From Inonotus obliquus (Eukaryota > Basidiomycota > Agaricomycetes > Hymenochaetales > Hymenochaetaceae): DNA of 64,000 nucleotides. The stretch lies in NCBI GenBank assembly GCA_032164295.1, contig JAJHTX010000003.1, forward strand, positions 868,001 through 932,000. Reading direction: 5' to 3'. The translations under genes were made by a program, and so were the position numbers. This document shows positions 47,636 to 58,299 of this stretch, in pieces. The notes beneath the pieces were generated by a model. That model had not been told where the DNA came from. It searched no databases and saw only the letters and a program-made list of their open reading frames with translations. Positions within the stretch are counted from its first letter, which is position 1, and each line of letters starts with the position of its first letter.

Positions 47636-48437
47636 TATGCGGTCAGTAAGGGCAAATACAGCAACAAGGTCCTATACCAAGTCGTAACTCAGTCCTGTCA
47701 AAGAGTCTGACAATAATGGACCGCTAATACATGTATAAATGGCAATTGAGATTTCAAAGGGCAATGGCAGGGTGATGAGTGGGTGTGTAGATAGAGTGTA
47801 GGGAGTTGTCCAACATCTTCGATTCGATTCCATCATTATACACCTACATTAATACCATACCACATAATGTACCCGATAGACTTCGAGGAACATAGAACCC
47901 TCGCCTTTCTCTACCTCGTGAAGCTAAGCAAACAGGACATGATTCTCCTGTCCACCATCACGAGTGCAAGGCGTTCAGGGCATTTGGGCAGACTTGACTC
48001 GCAATGTGAACATAAGTGTTCTATTTGAAGAACCTATTCGCAACAATGGTACTCACTAGGGTCGCGCAGAAAATGGCAAGCAACCTCACTGACCAAGTGT
48101 GTTTGATTTTGAATGTCACGAAGGCTGTCGCGCACGGAAACTTGTCCAAGGTTGTCGACGTAGATGTGCAGGGTCAATTGTTAGGAAACCGTGAACAGCA
48201 TGGTTGCCCAAGTTTTGCCACTTGCAAACGAAGTTGTTTGTGTATCGATCAAAGTCATTACTGAAGGTAGACTCGGTGGACAAGCTGTTGTCCCTGACGT
48301 GAAAGGGGTGTGAAGGTTGGTTGTAGGTCTGACTGTATCAATGAGTTCATGTAACATGTCAATGAGCCAACATATCCCATCTCCTTTATCGGGTCAGAGC
48401 TACACGAAGGCATCAGAACCGTACTGTGCATGAAAGG

Positions 48438-49058
48438 GAAAACCAACTTTACAAAGTTGTGCCATAGCACTCCCGTTGGGTCCTCTAGGACACGCACAAT
48501 AACGCCAACATCTGCCATCTCATCTTCAATTGTGGGATGACTGTAACCCTCTTGTATAGTAGACAGCTTCCTCAACTTGCTGAAACATGTAAAACTCCAA
48601 CCATACTCCTCAGCAATGAAACAATGGTGGGCATCTAGGGATAGCATTGGTCATCAGTCTGATTTGGGTCGCGCCCCAACACGCAAAAAGCGATGACTAT
48701 TCGGATGGTAGGGGAAGTGCAAGACGTACGAGAAACGGTGTAGATGGTGGGGTCGGTGGGATTCGAGATGACAAGAGCAAACTGAGCATGTGCCTGCCAT
48801 CTCTCCGGTGCTCTCTTTGGATCGGCAAAGTACAGACACACGGATACGGAATTGTTCGGTGGCACGTTTGAGTTACCGAAGAGATATAAAAGTATTTGCC
48901 TAGTAAGACGTTCAGGTACTGGTGAAAGGTAAGGACGTACCAACGATGTCCCCCACACTCAAGCTCCGGACTGATGATCCTCTTCTTTATTTCCTCCAAT
49001 TTGTCAGCCTCCAATGGTAAACGGCGAAATCTTTAACTTCATGCCCTAGATCTGGCAT
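48438..49058 (-). pseudogene. MATH-domain fragment, USP7-like
   Basis: Minus-strand pieces: MPDLGHEVKDFAVYHWRLTN, then (shifted frame) LEEIKKRIISPELECGGHRW, then after an intron (about 48917-48957) LFGNSNVPPNNSVSV with YFADPKRAPERWQAHAQFAL and ISNPTDPTIYTVS, and finally HHCFIAEEYGWSFTCFSKL to DPTGVLWHNF. This is the MATH domain found at the N-terminus of USP7/HAUSP-like ubiquitin hydrolases, which is abundant in agaricomycetes. The frame shift after LTNWR and the missing catalytic domain mark it as a fragment. It sits inside the long-TIR element. Confidence 0.65.
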
Positions 49059-49581
49059 GTTCTTCACTGCAAACACCATATCTATAATTCAGAATGAATG
49101 AGTAAGTTTATCTGTGCATACAGGCTCGTCTCCATTGTAGCAACTAGAACAGCGGCTCAATATCTCTCATGGACACAGGTTCATCTTCGCCCTTACTAAT
49201 TGCATACAAGCTTCAACTGTGCACCCGCTCATTGCCTGCCCGTTGCCCGTTCATCACCTGCTTAATATCTACCCGACCAATATTTATAATATCCAGTCTG
49301 ACGATACTCTTATTGATTCTTAAAATATCACCCAAGTAGATATCTTGATTGATATTTAAAATATATGCCAAGTCAATATCTTAAATATCAATAAAAATAT
49401 CAGTAAGAGGATTTTTTAAATATCTCGTAGATGGGGATACCCTTATTCATATTTAAAATATCGACACGTGAAATATATTATAAGTATCGGCGCAGCTGGG
49501 ACGCTTATCGATATTTAAAATATCGGCAAAACAAATTTTTTAAAATAGCGCCCCCTCCAATATTCTATTTTGCCCACCATG

Positions 49582-50141
49582 TTCGAATCACTTAGACTGA
49601 CCAGAACTTTTAGGAAAAAACACCAGAATCACTAAGAAGGGTTTTAAGCTCATGTCTGGAGCTTTGATATTGAAATAGGCAGATATTAAATCATGCACTG
49701 GACCAGTATGCTATTTATCGACTTGGAGAGCCTGTAATTGTCCATACGATTAGCAAAAGTTCTGACCAGACTTGCACAATCTTGATGCTTACAGGTGATG
49801 TTTATGACATCATTAAATTGAAGAACACTGATATGAGTTGAAAAAGTTTTTCTTTGTCTGTCTTATTTAGCACAGTAGTTGGCCATGCAAGCATGGTTTT
49901 GTACATCCAGCATATATGCATGCCAAATTCAATAAATAAGTTGAATATTTCAGATTTATGCGACAAAGTAGAGAATATCTACTGTATACATGAGTCCATG
50001 TCAAAAAACAGGCTAGAAATCACTGGCCAGGGGATGTAGACATGAAGACAGAAAGGCGGTAAGTGCAGATGGCCCATTACAGCCATATATGGTAAGATTT
50101 GAAACTCCGACTGAAAAAAATTGGCTCGCGCGGCAATACTA
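49582..50141. other. unassigned AT-rich repeat-region DNA
   Basis: No coding region supported; a short frame at 49854-50039 shows no family. Confidence 0.35.
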
Positions 50142-51504
50142 CAGGTGGTTCCCCTAAGTGTTCGTCACCCCCGTTTTTGGAAGGTGATCTGCGCGTCGAT
50201 CAAAACCTTCGTCTCGCGCATTCCTCATGTACTCTATAGATACTATATTGCCCCTCCACTTATATATGGCTCGCTGCCAGCTTAATTCACCTAGAAAAAA
50301 TCAAATAATTGGTGCCATTCGTGCTGGTGCCTCTATCTCTCATGCTGCTAAGCTTGAAAACGTCCCAAGAACAACTGCGCAGTCGATTTGGAAAAAATGT
50401 CTTACACTCGGCTCAACATCAAACTTACCTCGAACTGGCCGCCCGAGACGATTTGATGCCCTCATGCATGAGTTGCTAGCTCATTATGCGACTACCTTTC
50501 GCTTTATGCCCCTCAAGCAGCTGGGAAAGAAGTTTGGAATTGGCCGTAACCTGGTTAGGAAGGAGTTGGCAAAGGAGGGATTGCATCGTCGAAAAGTCAG
50601 AAGAGTAATTCGTCGAAGCGCATTACAGATAGCTCGAAGGCATATCTGGGCAGGCAACCATCACCTCTGGACAATCGAGCAGTGGAAGAACATCATGTGG
50701 TCCGACGAATCCTACGTTTGCATTGATGGAAATGTTGGAAATGTGTATGTCACTCGAAAACCAAATGAAGAATACGAAAAGTCCTGTGTAATCGAAAAGC
50801 CAACTCAGTCACCAGTCAGGGTTATGGTGTAGGCATGCATAGCTTACAATTACAAGGGTCCGCTTGTCATTCTTGACTATCCAGGAGGACGAGGAGGGGG
50901 AATGACTGCCGAACGGTACCAGCAGCAAGTCCTGCTTCCTGTCTTGATTCCAGCATTCGACCAGCTTCAAGCTGAGCGACCAGAGCTTCTCTTCCAACAA
51001 GACAATGCCTGCTGCCATACTGCCAAGGCCACAACTGCCTGTCTTCGAGCAAACAACATTCCACAATTTCCTCATCCACCAACATCATCCGATCTTAGTC
51101 CTATTGAACCAGTCTGGTTTGATTGGAAAAATATTATTCGCGCACAACACTCTGTGATAGAGACGAAGGAGCACCTCAGAAGATCTGCCCAGGAGGCCTG
51201 GGACAAGCTCACTATCGAGCAAATCAACAGACAAGTGGAATCCATGCCCCACCGGGTCCAGGCTGTCCTTTTTGCAGAGGGTGGAAATACAGGTTATTAA
51301 TGGCATTTTTTTCTGCATAATTTTTTCTGTATATATTCATACATTAGACATATGTAAATATTCATAGCTTACAGTAACGTTTAATAATTTTTGTGGCAAG
51401 TTTTCACAGTGAGTGAGCATGAAATGACGCGAGACGAAGGTTTTGATCGACGCGCAGATCACCTTCCAAAAACGGGGGTGACGAACACTTAGGGGAACCA
51501 CCTG
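50142..51504 (+). mobile_element. Tc1-type DNA transposon, perfect 77-bp TIRs, TA duplication
   Basis: The left repeat 50142-50218 and right repeat 51428-51504 are identical over 77 bases (CAGGTGGTTCCCCTAAGTG at the tip). A TA dinucleotide flanks each side (50140-50141, 51505-51506). The transposase lies on the plus strand. Identity of the repeats shows that insertion was recent. Confidence 0.93.
50266..51300 (+). pseudogene. Tc1 transposase (DD34E), single nonsense codon
   Basis: About 344 codons from MARCQLNSPRKNQ; an in-frame upstream ATG at 50227 is possible. A helix-turn-helix head (ISHAAKLENVPRTTAQSIWK) with a GRPRR hook is followed by the catalytic core: first Asp in MWSDESYVCIDG, second in LFQQDNACCHTAK, and the Glu in DLSPIEPVWFDWK, with 34 residues between the last two. 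The frame is broken only by TAG at 50830-50832, where relatives have Trp in a VMVWACI-like context, so a one-base change would explain it. The rest is open to TAA at 51298-51300. Confidence 0.9.
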
Positions 51505-52183
51505 TAGTAGGGGATTGCGCCCCACCAATGACATTGACAGAAGCAGGTCGTCGGCGTGGCGCAGAGTGATCCTGTACTTCGTGTTATGTCAGTCGACCGA
51601 CACCTCGTTCATGTCCTCATACCATCCCTAGGCTTGTCTCTTCTCCCCTTCGATCACCGTCTCTGGTGCTGGTGCTTTTGAACCGGGTCAACGAGAAGGG
51701 GCTTGCGAAAGGAAGAAGAAGAGGAGGGGGAGGGGGGGCGTAAACGAGTCTCAATCATCTAAGAGGTCAATAGTTCCGTATCTCACGACTCGCTTGACTT
51801 CTTTTTGTGCTTGTCTTTGTGGCAGAATCAACAAGGGTTCATCACCTTCTTCTGTAGCAGCAAAGACAACTGTATGGCTCCCTTCTGCGTGGACCATGAG
51901 CCCTAACCCCACATCCTCATATGTGATTACCTTGCTCACAGTCCCAGTCGCATTTGAGAAGGTCATCACGCCTTCACAACTTGGAGGAAACACTGTTGGG
52001 TTTGCGAGCGGGTCGAGGGCGGTGTCCCCCGCCCAAACTGAGTACGTGGTGCCTTTATTCCATATTGATTATTCTTGATTTGGATCACAAGAGCTAACTC
52101 GAAACCGCAGCAAATGGTTCGGCTGACAAGCATATAAATTGCCATGTCGGTGGCACCAATTTTAACCTGACCCAACCTTCAGT
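51505..52183 (-). pseudogene. gap with possible gene 3' end (51751-52065)
   Basis: A minus-strand stretch reads as SVWAGDTALDPLANPT, then VFPPSCEGVMTFSNATGTVS and VVFAATEEGDEPLLILPQ, stopping at 51751. It looks like the end of a real protein, possibly truncated by the duplication. No family recognised. The rest of the gap shows nothing. Confidence 0.25.
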
Positions 52184-52373
52184 CAGAGACGACCTTGCCT
52201 CATTCCTAAGGCGCCGTATCCCTACGCATCTGCGAGCAAAGCAGTTGACGACCCTCAGAGCATCTACTCGAAACTAGAACCCAAACTTCGTTGAACAACA
52301 TTCGTGAATTATGTTCCTTGCAGTATCAGAGAGGGTGTGACCCACATTTGATCTGTTATATAGGTGGTCGAAT

Positions 52374-54571
52374 GTCTTATACGGTCTTTCTGCTTGATGA
52401 CCCGTTTCAGTCTTCCCCTGAATCGTTTTACGTGGAACCGGATGCGGAGGTCTCAGAGCTAGTCAGGGATATTCGATATGACGCTTCCTCCGTGTCCGGC
52501 CTGCCAATCATACTACTGAAGGTGGATATCTTGTCGTCTACTAGTTTTCAACACTGATTCCGTTGTATAGTATGAAAATGTTAACACCGCAAATGAAGGC
52601 GTCACGATATATGACCGGGTGGCTCGATGGCTACGTGACAGTCGTTCGAAAACACCTTTGGAGTATAACAAGAAACTCGAAAAATATTTCCCTCATGGAC
52701 CGGCTCCTGAAGGAATAGATATCGTTGATGTCTCTAGATGCAGTACGTCCTTTACTTGATGCAATTTTACTTGATGGTTAACGACTCCAAGTTTACGACT
52801 TGATCGGTTCGCCTGTACAGCTTGCGTCCCCAAAACGCTCTGTCCCTCTGTTTCCCGCGGACCTTTCATTTACTGACCATTACGATCGATTTGGCTGGGA
52901 CATCGAGCCCGTTTGGCAATGGAAAAGATTGTACGCCTTTTGGTCCTCGAGAACGTTTGAAGAAGAACTCCGAAAGGACATCGTTCCCCTTGTCACAAGC
53001 GAGGAAGGATTCACAAACCCCAAGGAACGAATCTCCGGCATCGTTAATTATCATGATTGTCTTTACGTTCGTGAGAAATACCGAAGCCTTGTGTGCTCCG
53101 TCCGCAACCTTGCAAGAGAAAGGGAAGATACGGGTGTCGTTCTTTCCGGACAGCCTGGAACAGGTGTGAAACCCGTATTTTTTTCCTTTACTTTTAAACA
53201 TGTTACTCACGCATGCCTAGGGAAAACAACCTGGCTCTGGTATATGTTGGTATGTTGCCTTGCGAAGGGTGAAAATGTTGTCTTCCTTTACGAGGGAGAA
53301 ACACGATTCTTTTTCGATGGTCGGGTTTACCGTTCCATCCGCTCTTCTCCCGCGTTGCCTCGCGATGAGACCTTTTCCGCATGGTGTCTGATTGATTCTG
53401 ACGGGGATCTCGGTCCGCCCCCTCGGTATCTGACAAAACCGGCGAGCAAACTCTTTACGGTCCAGGCGTCTAGTCCGAATGACGAACGATATTCCATTTG
53501 GATAAAGTCTGTCTCTGGCGTTGTCTGGGGTATGGACCTTTGGAGTGTTGATGAGCTGTTGAAAGGGTGCGTCATCCCTTGTTGTGTCGACTCGGGCAGT
53601 GCTGACGTTAGACGAGCAGGCTGAGTATTCACGAAGAGTACATTCCGTTTCTGGAGGTTCTGCGCAATGCAATTCGTTTCCTAGCCAAAGAAGAGACGAA
53701 TCGGCCATCACCTCTGCCGTCGGCTAAACCAGGAAGCGAGCGTGAGGCATCGAACGAGGGTATTGATCCATTTTATGAAACGATTGCGCAAAATGCGATT
53801 GAAGGAACAGCCGTGCAGGGGCTCGTTGACATTATAGTCCGCGGGCCCATCAAGGAGGATCCCTCATCTGTCAAGGCAGATCGTTATGTACGGACGCATG
53901 CGCTCGCGAGAGCCTTGACATTTGCAAAGGATAGGAGGGGCAGCTGGAACAGTGCGGAGAAAACATTCGAATTGCTAGTAAAGGACGCAGGGTACAACTT
54001 TGGCAATGCGCCGCGTGATATCACGGCAGCGATCTTCATAGGCTACGAGCTTATCGCGGGGAAGATCACATCTGCGCCGAACTCGAGTAGCTCGAACCTC
54101 GATGTACTCGTGGATACTCTGGTGCGACTAGGAAAGGGTGAATCGATATCGACGAAGGACTCTCCTTCACATCTGCTGTTCGCAGTCGAACCGCGTGGTC
54201 ACTCAGTCATGTCCTTCCGAGATGATACGTTTGTACCGGACTTCAAGTCCGAGCCTATAGGCCTGCTTGTCAAGGAACGAGTTGGTCGGCTTAAAGTTGA
54301 AAAGGCCAGAAGTTTCTGCGAGATGTACAGGTTGTTCTCGGAGAGCTCTTCTCTAGCAGGTTGGATCTTTGAATCCCTCGTCCATGACATGGTGACGTCT
54401 GGCAATGTACTCGGTCAAATTTTTCCCATGATACAGGTGGACACGTCCAGCCCGGTCGACTACATCAAGTATGAATCTCCGCCGACATTCTTGTCATTTC
54501 AAATGTTCCCGGCTCGCAGGAGGACTCTAAAGGATGTCAATTTTCCACATGACATGTTGAGTTGGAATTAG
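52374..54571 (+). pseudogene. Crinkler (CRN)-like P-loop NTPase effector, copy 2, frameshifted and truncated
   Basis: Same layout as copy 1: header MSYTVFLLDDPFQSSPESF, VSELVRDIR, the SGQPGTGKTTWLW loop split by an intron, and NVVFLYEGETRFFFDG. Relative to copy 1 it lacks one base near 53609, so the frame stops at 53622-53624. The later part is open again from about 53640, and the region where copy 1 is shifted is in frame here. A TAG at 54569-54571 replaces the second Asn of SWNN, and the 3' nuclease-like part is gone. Confidence 0.7.
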
Positions 54572-54735
54572 CCAGATATCATGAAGACTTGTTACTGTGT
54601 TCCTATGCCTCAGAACAAGTCAACTCCTATGCCTCAGAACAAGTCAAAAGAGTTGACTTGTTCTGAGGCATAGGAACACAGTAACAAGTCTGGATGATAT
54701 TTGGCTTATTCCAACTCAACACATTGTGTGGAAAA
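54541..54735. repeat. 85-bp-arm palindrome replacing the 3' part of the CRN copy
   Basis: Arms 54541-54624 and 54651-54735 are near-perfect inverted copies (TTTTCCACA... and ...AGTTGACTTGTTCTGAGG). The 26-nt loop contains a further direct copy of CCTATGCCTCAGAACAAGTC. The left arm is original gene sequence, so the right arm is an inverted copy of it. Sequence matching copy 1 resumes at about 54750 (copy 1: about 40176). Confidence 0.85.
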
Positions 54736-54887
54736 CTAACATTCATGAAAGTCTATTCATTTACAATGCCACACTTTGTTTTTGCTGATGTTCGCCAATA
54801 GGACATGTAAGTATAGATTGCTTGACCTTGAATTAGTTTGGTGCTATGGCGGATCCGAAAGTAGCGCAGGGTGGAAAATGATACGTT

Positions 54888-56453
54888 TGAAAGGATTGTG
54901 CTGAAATTTTGATTCGATTAGGAACGCCGATCGAAACTACCCCGGATGGGACCGGTTAATTTCACTGGCCGGAGATGATCAGGATCGACAGCGAGAAGCG
55001 AAGAACACGCGAATCTAATACAATCCGAAGCCGACGATCAAGAAGCATCGGCTAGCAACGCTAATCCCGACGATCACACTAAACCTTCGCAAACGATGCA
55101 GCAAGTACAGCAACCTCCAACGGCTTGCTATAAATGCAGAAGAGTGTGACAGATCATCGAAGACCTACACAAGATAATACTACGGGAGGCAACGGGCATG
55201 TTGACATATCATGTGTCCAGCGAACGAGCAACAGCTTATCGAGAATACCACAATCCCCCGGAGGTCGTTCGAAATCGCACGAGGTCAACAATAGCAATGG
55301 ATACGGCAATAGGCATGCAACCAAAGATGCACTGGACAATAGTAGGAATCCACGACATATTAGCACTCGAGTGCCCAAGCACATTCGTGGAGATCAGTGC
55401 AGACTATGTTACAAACCGCCGCTCACCGATAACAGCGGCATGGGTTGCAAACACACTCAGGGAACTATGGGCATACTGCAAAGCTATTCGACTACAAGGA
55501 GACCTATACCTAGGCTGGAGAATACCTTCGAACGATACTCGACGAAGTGTACGGCTACTCATCGCCATAGGCACATACGTTAAACCACCTTGGTTTCCCC
55601 ACGATGATATCCGATGTCGAATCACACTTGACGGCCCCGAACAAGAATCCCGAGGCGACAAGCAAATCACAGCCTTCATAGCCCCAGATGCTATACAACG
55701 GAACCCCGACGGAATTCCTTAAATGCACGAGCAACTGCGGACGAGCGAACCTTAACTACGGCGCAGCCATGCAAAACTAATGGCATACGAACACGCATTC
55801 AATGACTCACTCACTGACTCACTCTATGCACAGGGCGCAGCACAAGGCCGACCCCGAGCATAGGTTTCAATTCAGTTCAAGTCAAGATGAGTCAACGCCG
55901 AGTCATCGCCTTGCACAGGGCGCAGTCGATGAGTCAATCCGCAGCAGAACAATGGAATTACCAGACGAGTTTGGAAGCTAGAATAACGAATCAGATCGAG
56001 AGTAGAAACTACGGAGCGTAGGAAGTGGTCCGTCCACAACATGAGGAAAAGGTATAAATAGTTGTAGACTTAGACCGTAGCTCCCCATCTTTCTTTCGAT
56101 CGTCTTGTACATCGAGTCCTCTTAGGCACCTAGCTTCTAATCTGAAGACCACCTAATCTGCTTAACCTCTCTTACTCTACGGCGTGGAACGATTGATTAG
56201 TCGCCCACCGACTAGGGAAGCTTACGAACGGCAGTTGACACTGTCCTACTAGTCTGTCAACGAGGTTGAGGCCCGACTTGATTAGTAAACGAGAGCGTCT
56301 GAGGCAACGCTTAGTATACTTGGGAATCTGCCCTGCTTGTGAAAACCGAGTAGGCTCCGGAAACTCTTAGAAAAGCATCGCCGAACCCGTAACACTGCGG
56401 ACCGTCCTATTGTGGTTACTGTATAGTCCCTTTAGGGCGAGCGTTTTCTAACA
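54888..56453 (+). mobile_element. 1.57-kb TG...CA element with 5-bp target duplication, copy 2
   Basis: Begins TGAAAGGATTGTGCTG and ends GCGTTTTCTAACA, flanked by ACGTT (54883-54887 and 56454-56458). The empty site is visible in duplication copy 1 as a single ATACGTTAAAATAATG at about 40313-40328, which proves the insertion boundaries. The ORF runs at about 54958-55722 with a TGA at 55147-55149. It lacks the 107-bp tandem block present at 41921-43593. Confidence 0.9.
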
Positions 56454-57182
56454 ACGTTAAAATAATGTATCTTGAGAATGGCACAAGAAACGCATCGGCA
56501 ATACAGGAAAGTTGCTTCTGCTGCTCGTTCGTGAAGAGGGCTGCCATACCCATCCCCGAGTCTATACACATTCTCGTAATGAGTATCTTTGCATCATTCT
56601 CTTTCTTGGGGTAAGTGGTAGCGATCTGATGAGAGTTGGCTGATCGGTTATGCATAGCAAAATGGAACCTAACAAGTAACAGAAAGACTTACTACAGCCC
56701 AACATGTAGTATGTAAAGTGTCTCAACAATGCCTTGGACAAGTTTTACGAGGTTGCATTAATATCAAGCAGACAAGTAAAAAACCTCAAGAAAATGTGAC
56801 AAATTGAGTGATCAACGCAATTACGTAAAGCGTATTTGCACGTGCATAGTGTCTTGTTGTAAACAAATGAGCAATGAGGGTTACACTTCCCCCCATTGCA
56901 TTTGAACAGTAGCACATGAGTACCGAATATTATGAAAATGGCAGACAGTTTGTCTAGTAAGGGAGGAGTGGTAAGCAGTATTCATACTAGTGTGATGTGA
57001 TGTCACAAGCATTGTTTTTGCATGACAGGGACTCCAATTCTTTACGTCCTCATATTTATTTTTCTACTCAATTTTTTTGCCATGAAAATAAATACAAAAC
57101 ATGTATCCTGTCATAAGCTATGCATACATGTACTTGTAGTGGAAAAAAATTTAGTGTGATAGGTGTTATTTTGAAGGATTGA

Positions 57183-57245
57183 ATAGGATATTGAAGGGGG
57201 TGCTATTTAAAATTATTTTTTTGCCAATATTTTACAGCTGTTTGC
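57183..57245. repeat. relic end of the long-TIR transposon family
   Basis: ATAGGATATTGAAGGGGGTG, then CTATTTAAAATT...TTTTTTTGCCAATATTTTA, matches the inner strand of the right TIR of the 3.75-kb element (ATAGAATATTGGAGGGGGCG and onwards). It marks a truncated or displaced relative at this site. Confidence 0.5.
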
Positions 57246-57260
57246 CTTTACATGCTTTTT

Positions 57261-58299
57261 TTACTGCCTTTTTCATATGTATTGTCACATCTCAAATCCC
57301 TCAAAATACAAACCTCGCCATATCTCCACGAAACCCTGACCGTTTCGCATCATCTAAGTTGCTAAATTCATGTCTCAATTGTGCTGTCCAAACTGTAACA
57401 AATCCGAGCGAAATTGGTGTAGAATTGACCCCAAAATGGCACAAAATGCCATTTTTTTATGTTTTTGTCTTCCACATTTTTTCCTGCACTCAATTCTGGG
57501 TCTGCAGCACCCATAACTGTCTCAGAGCCCTCAGATGGAGTAACTATGAATTTAGAGAGTGGATTTGAGGTGTATTGTAAACTGTGTGTGCCAGTCTGGG
57601 CCATGCCTGAAATACAGAAATCCACCCATTCCTCCTGAGCTCACCATGTCTCAGAACAAGCCAACTGAGGCCAAATTCATACATGTAAACTCACTCTAAG
57701 TGCATTGGAAGCTATCTGAGCCCTTCCTGGAGCTGATGCTTGGATTAGAAGGCTGGAGAAGGGCAGGGAGAATTGTGCATATGCCCAGTCTCTTCCACCT
57801 CATTCTTCTCATCATTATGCACAGCAGCCTTCAGAAGCACTCAATCCTCTTCCAAGGCACTCAGAGTGAGTTTACATGTATGAATTTAGTCTCAGTTGGC
57901 TTGTTCTGAGACATGGTGAGCTCAGGAGGAATGGGTGGATTTCTGTATTTTAGGCATGGCCCAGACTGGCACACACAGTTTACAATACACCTCAAATCCA
58001 CTCTCTAAATTCATAGTTACTCCATCTGAGGGCTCTGAGACAGTTATGGGTGCTGCAGACCCAGAATTGAGTGCAGGAAAAAATGTGGAAGACAAAAACA
58101 TAAAAAAATGGCATTTTGTGCCATTTTGGGGTCAATTCTACACCAATTTCGCTCGGATTTGTTACAGTTTGGACAGCACAATTGAGACATGAATTTAGCA
58201 ACTTAGATGATGCGAAACGGTCAGGGTTTCGTGGAGATATGGCGAGGTTTGTATTTTGAGGGATTTGAGATGTGACAATACATATGAAAAAGGCAGTAA
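57261..58299. repeat. large inverted repeat, 450-bp arms, 139-nt spacer
   Basis: Left arm 57261-57710 and right arm 57850-58299 are near-identical reverse complements (first words TTACTGCC / GGCAGTAA). Any transcript across it would fold into a long hairpin. Open frames on each arm are mirror images of each other and not called as genes. It may be a foldback transposon; no clear flanking duplication was seen. Confidence 0.85.

Larger units (their letters stand above)
45832..49581. mobile_element. 3.75-kb DNA transposon with long AT-palindromic TIRs, carrying a host gene fragment
   Basis: The left end (CATGGCAGGCAAAATAGG) and right end (CTATTTTGCCCACCATG) are inverted copies, and the similarity continues inward for roughly 350 bp through repeated ATTTTAAATATC-type palindromes, a CACGTG word (about 45953 and 49466) and a GC-rich minisatellite. 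The left repeat is split by LTR-like DNA at 46115-47398. Between the repeats lies a MATH-domain gene fragment (48438-49058) but no transposase. Subterminal arrays of this kind are typical of CACTA-like or KDZ-like elements; the superfamily is not settled. A target duplication could not be fixed. Confidence 0.65.
52184..57183 (+). repeat. segmental duplication, copy 2
   Basis: Same orientation as 37280-41045. It differs by independent frameshifts, loss of the part equal to about 39770-40170, an inverted duplication (54541-54735), and insertion of the 1.57-kb TG...CA element with ACGTT duplication. Alignment ends at GAATAGG, where copy 1 carries a different insertion. Confidence 0.85.

Noticed and set aside
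51337..51534. Frame overlapping the right end of the Tc1 element
   Set aside because: It translates the inverted repeat itself.
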